A stretch of DNA of 25,669 nucleotides from an uncultured Eubacteriales bacterium (GTDB lineage Bacteria > Bacillota > Clostridia > Peptostreptococcales > Anaerovoracaceae), in NCBI GenBank assembly GCA_900551415.1, contig URWB01000019.1, positions 1 to 25,669 of the forward strand. Direction: 5' to 3'. The notes beneath the pieces were generated by a model that did no database searches, had not been told where the DNA came from, and saw only the letters and a program-made list of their open reading frames with translations. The position numbers and the translations under genes were made by a program. Within the stretch, counting starts at the first letter, position 1, and every line of letters begins with the position of its first letter. Positions 23,857-25,669 of the stretch are shown here, piece after piece.

Positions 23857-25602
23857 ATGGCAGCAGAAAAGAGAGTAAAAAAATATATAAGTTGCTATGA
23901 TTCGCTCATGGCTGAGTGGGATTGGGAAAGAAACGATGCCGAAAACATCTTCCCCGATAAGATCCCTGATGGATCACATAAAAAAGTTTGGTGGAAATGC
24001 AATGAAGGTCATACGTGGCAAGCTTCTGTTGCTAATAGAGCTAGACAAGGGCGAGGATGCCCATATTGTGCAGGTCAACTGCCGATAGTAGGAGAAAATG
24101 ATTTGCTTACAGTAAATCCTACACTTGCAAAAGAATGGCATCCTACTAAAAATGGAGATTTAGCACCATATGATGTTACGGCTGGATCGCATAGGAAAGT
24201 CTGGTGGTTATGTGAAGAAGGCCATGAATGGCAATCTATAATTAAGAGTAGAAACAAAGGGGTTGGGTGCCCATATTGTTCTAATAAGCGAGTTGTTCCA
24301 GGCAAAAATGATTTATTTACTATTAATCCGGAATTGGCAAAAGAATGGCATCCCACTAAGAATGGAGAGTTAACTCCGCAACAGTTTACCTTTGGAAGTG
24401 GTAAAAAGGTATGGTGGATTTGTAAGAATGGACATGAGTTTTATAAAAGTATTGATGCGAGAAGAAAGAATCCTAATTGCCCTATATGTTCATCAAGACG
24501 TAGAACATCATTCCCAGAACAGGCAATATATTACTATGTGAAACAAGTTTTTCCGGATGCAATTAATAGCTATAAAGATATTTTCGCTAATAATTCAAGA
24601 ATGGAATTAGATATATATATACCATCCATAAAAGTTGGGATTGAATACGATGGGAAAGCGTTTCACTCTGAAACAGCTAACATTTTAAGAGATGCTAAAA
24701 AGTATACGATATGTAAAGAAAATGGAATTATTTTAGTTCGGATAACAGATAATCTTAAATATAATCCTATTATTAAATATGATCATAAAATAGAAATTCC
24801 AGATCAATCATCTAAACATCTAAATTATGCGATCTCTCTGTTATTATACAAGCTTGAAAGATTGGAAGTCGTAGTAGATGTAGACAAAGACCGTAAAGAC
24901 ATACTTTCTTATTTAACTGCAACTGATAAATCACTTGCTTCCGAATTTCCTGAAATTGCAGAAGAATGGGATTATGAGAAAAATGGAAAGCTACTACCAC
25001 AAATGATACATCCTGGTTCTAATGAAAGAGTCTGGTGGAAGTGTAAAGATTGTGGTGAGTCATGGAAAACATCTGTTGCAGAGCGAACAAAAAGAGATAA
25101 AACAGGTTGCCCAAGGTGCTCGGTATTTAGAGGTGCGAAGAAACATCATGAGACAATTCTGAGGAAAAAAGGGAGTGTTGTAGAAACGCACAGCAGGATA
25201 CTAGATTCATGGGACTATGAGAAAAATAACGTATCTCCATATGATGTTATATCAGGTAGTGGAAGAAAAATATGGTTGAAGTGTGATAAATGCGGATATA
25301 CATGGGAAGCAACAGTAAATCACATTACAAAACGAGGCATCAATTGTCCTTGCTGCATCAACAAAGTTGTTGTTCCTGGCGTAAATGATTTAGCCACAAC
25401 TCATCCGCAACTTCTCGAGGATTGGGACTACGAAAACAATATCTTATTACCAACTCAAACAGTTGCGGGTACAAGCAAGAAGATATTCTGGAAATGTCAT
25501 AAATGCGGTCACATGTGGCAAGCGTCAGGTGCAACTAGAGTTAAAGGAACTGGATGTATAAAATGCTATCGAGAAAGAAGACACATGACAAAAAGTAAAT
25601 GA
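23857..25602 (+). CDS. Six-zinc-ribbon protein with restriction-endonuclease-like core
   Basis: The 581-residue product starts at ATG 23857, with GGGGAAAGG about 10 nt upstream. Six repeats of the probable zinc-ribbon type (DUF4379, PF14311) are visible, each opening with a W-D/H-x-x-K/E-N block and then a V-W-W-K-C block. Repeats 1-3 (cysteines at 48/68/71, 119/138/141, 189/208/211) use C-x2-G-H. Repeats 4-6 (396/399/418/421, 476/479/497/500, 547/550/567/570) use C-x2-C-G. Between them, residues about 218-300 resemble a VSR/DUF559-type nuclease fold: SFPEQAIYYYVKQVF, MELDIYIPSIKVGIEYDGKA with Asp252 and Glu263, then ENGIILVRITD. A DNA-binding nuclease is the best guess, perhaps for defence or a mobile element; activity is unproven. 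The gene is AT-rich and lies 59 nt after the helicase remnant, suggesting joint transfer. Confidence 0.82.
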   Translation: MAAEKRVKKYISCYDSLMAEWDWERNDAENIFPDKIPDGSHKKVWWKCNEGHTWQASVANRARQGRGCPYCAGQLPIVGENDLLTVNPTLAKEWHPTKNGDLAPYDVTAGSHRKVWWLCEEGHEWQSIIKSRNKGVGCPYCSNKRVVPGKNDLFTINPELAKEWHPTKNGELTPQQFTFGSGKKVWWICKNGHEFYKSIDARRKNPNCPICSSRRRTSFPEQAIYYYVKQVFPDAINSYKDIFANNSRMELDIYIPSIKVGIEYDGKAFHSETANILRDAKKYTICKENGIILVRITDNLKYNPIIKYDHKIEIPDQSSKHLNYAISLLLYKLERLEVVVDVDKDRKDILSYLTATDKSLASEFPEIAEEWDYEKNGKLLPQMIHPGSNERVWWKCKDCGESWKTSVAERTKRDKTGCPRCSVFRGAKKHHETILRKKGSVVETHSRILDSWDYEKNNVSPYDVISGSGRKIWLKCDKCGYTWEATVNHITKRGINCPCCINKVVVPGVNDLATTHPQLLEDWDYENNILLPTQTVAGTSKKIFWKCHKCGHMWQASGATRVKGTGCIKCYRERRHMTKSK

Positions 25603-25669
25603 TAGTGTTCAGATAACCCAGTAACCTACAATCAAAAAACAAGATACTTCTATTCAATATATAAAGATG
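25603..25669. other. AT-rich 3' end without recognised features
   Basis: No reading frame, hairpin terminator or repeat could be seen in the last 67 bases. Confidence 0.5.

Noticed and set aside
1..25669. CRISPR arrays, tRNA or rRNA genes
   Set aside because: No regularly spaced direct repeats, cloverleaf-like sequence or rRNA segment was found on either strand.

Overview
The window looks like chromosomal DNA from an anaerobic Gram-positive bacterium, most likely a Clostridia-type Bacillota. The reasons are the oxygen-independent (cbi) cobalamin route, strong GGAGG-type ribosome binding sites, a lipobox lipoprotein, secreted proteins with Lys-rich fibronectin-III tails, and tightly overlapping genes. 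The species cannot be named from the sequence alone.

Region 1 (2-7813) is a cell-surface and transport module, all on the + strand. It holds a CbiK-type chelatase carrying a C-terminal FnIII domain (5' end outside the window), a secreted NEAT-like/FnIII protein, and a membrane-anchored protein with two NEAT-like domains joined to a partial substrate-binding lobe. A solute-binding lipoprotein, a FecCD-type permease and a FecE-type ATPase with an extra C-terminal domain follow. The layout suggests capture, perhaps metal exchange, and import of a tetrapyrrole, corrinoid or metal chelate. The ligand is not shown by the sequence.

Region 2 (7791-20351) continues directly, often with 1-23 nt overlaps, into the corrin-ring pathway: cbiD, cbiL, cbiF, cbiG, cbiH, a cbiJ-cbiE-cbiT triple fusion, cbiA, cbiB, cobD, cbiP, cbiC. 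With the chelatase this covers sirohydrochlorin to adenosylcobinamide phosphate, except for cobalt reduction/adenosylation. Nucleotide-loop genes (cobU, cobS, cobT), cobalt transporters (cbiMNQO) and a cobalamin riboswitch are not seen here. The operon ends at a clear intrinsic terminator (20350-20380).

Region 3 (20352-21453) has a hairpin that works as a terminator only for leftward transcription, then a well-formed promoter and a membrane protein of unknown function.

Region 4 (21454-25669) is an AT-rich accessory segment. A complete IS3-family element lies on the - strand. To its right is a 5'-truncated DUF2075/Schlafen-group-3 helicase gene that also carries an in-frame TGA. The last gene encodes an unusual protein with six zinc-ribbon repeats around a restriction-endonuclease-like core. 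The shift in base composition and the IS point to horizontally acquired DNA next to the core operon.
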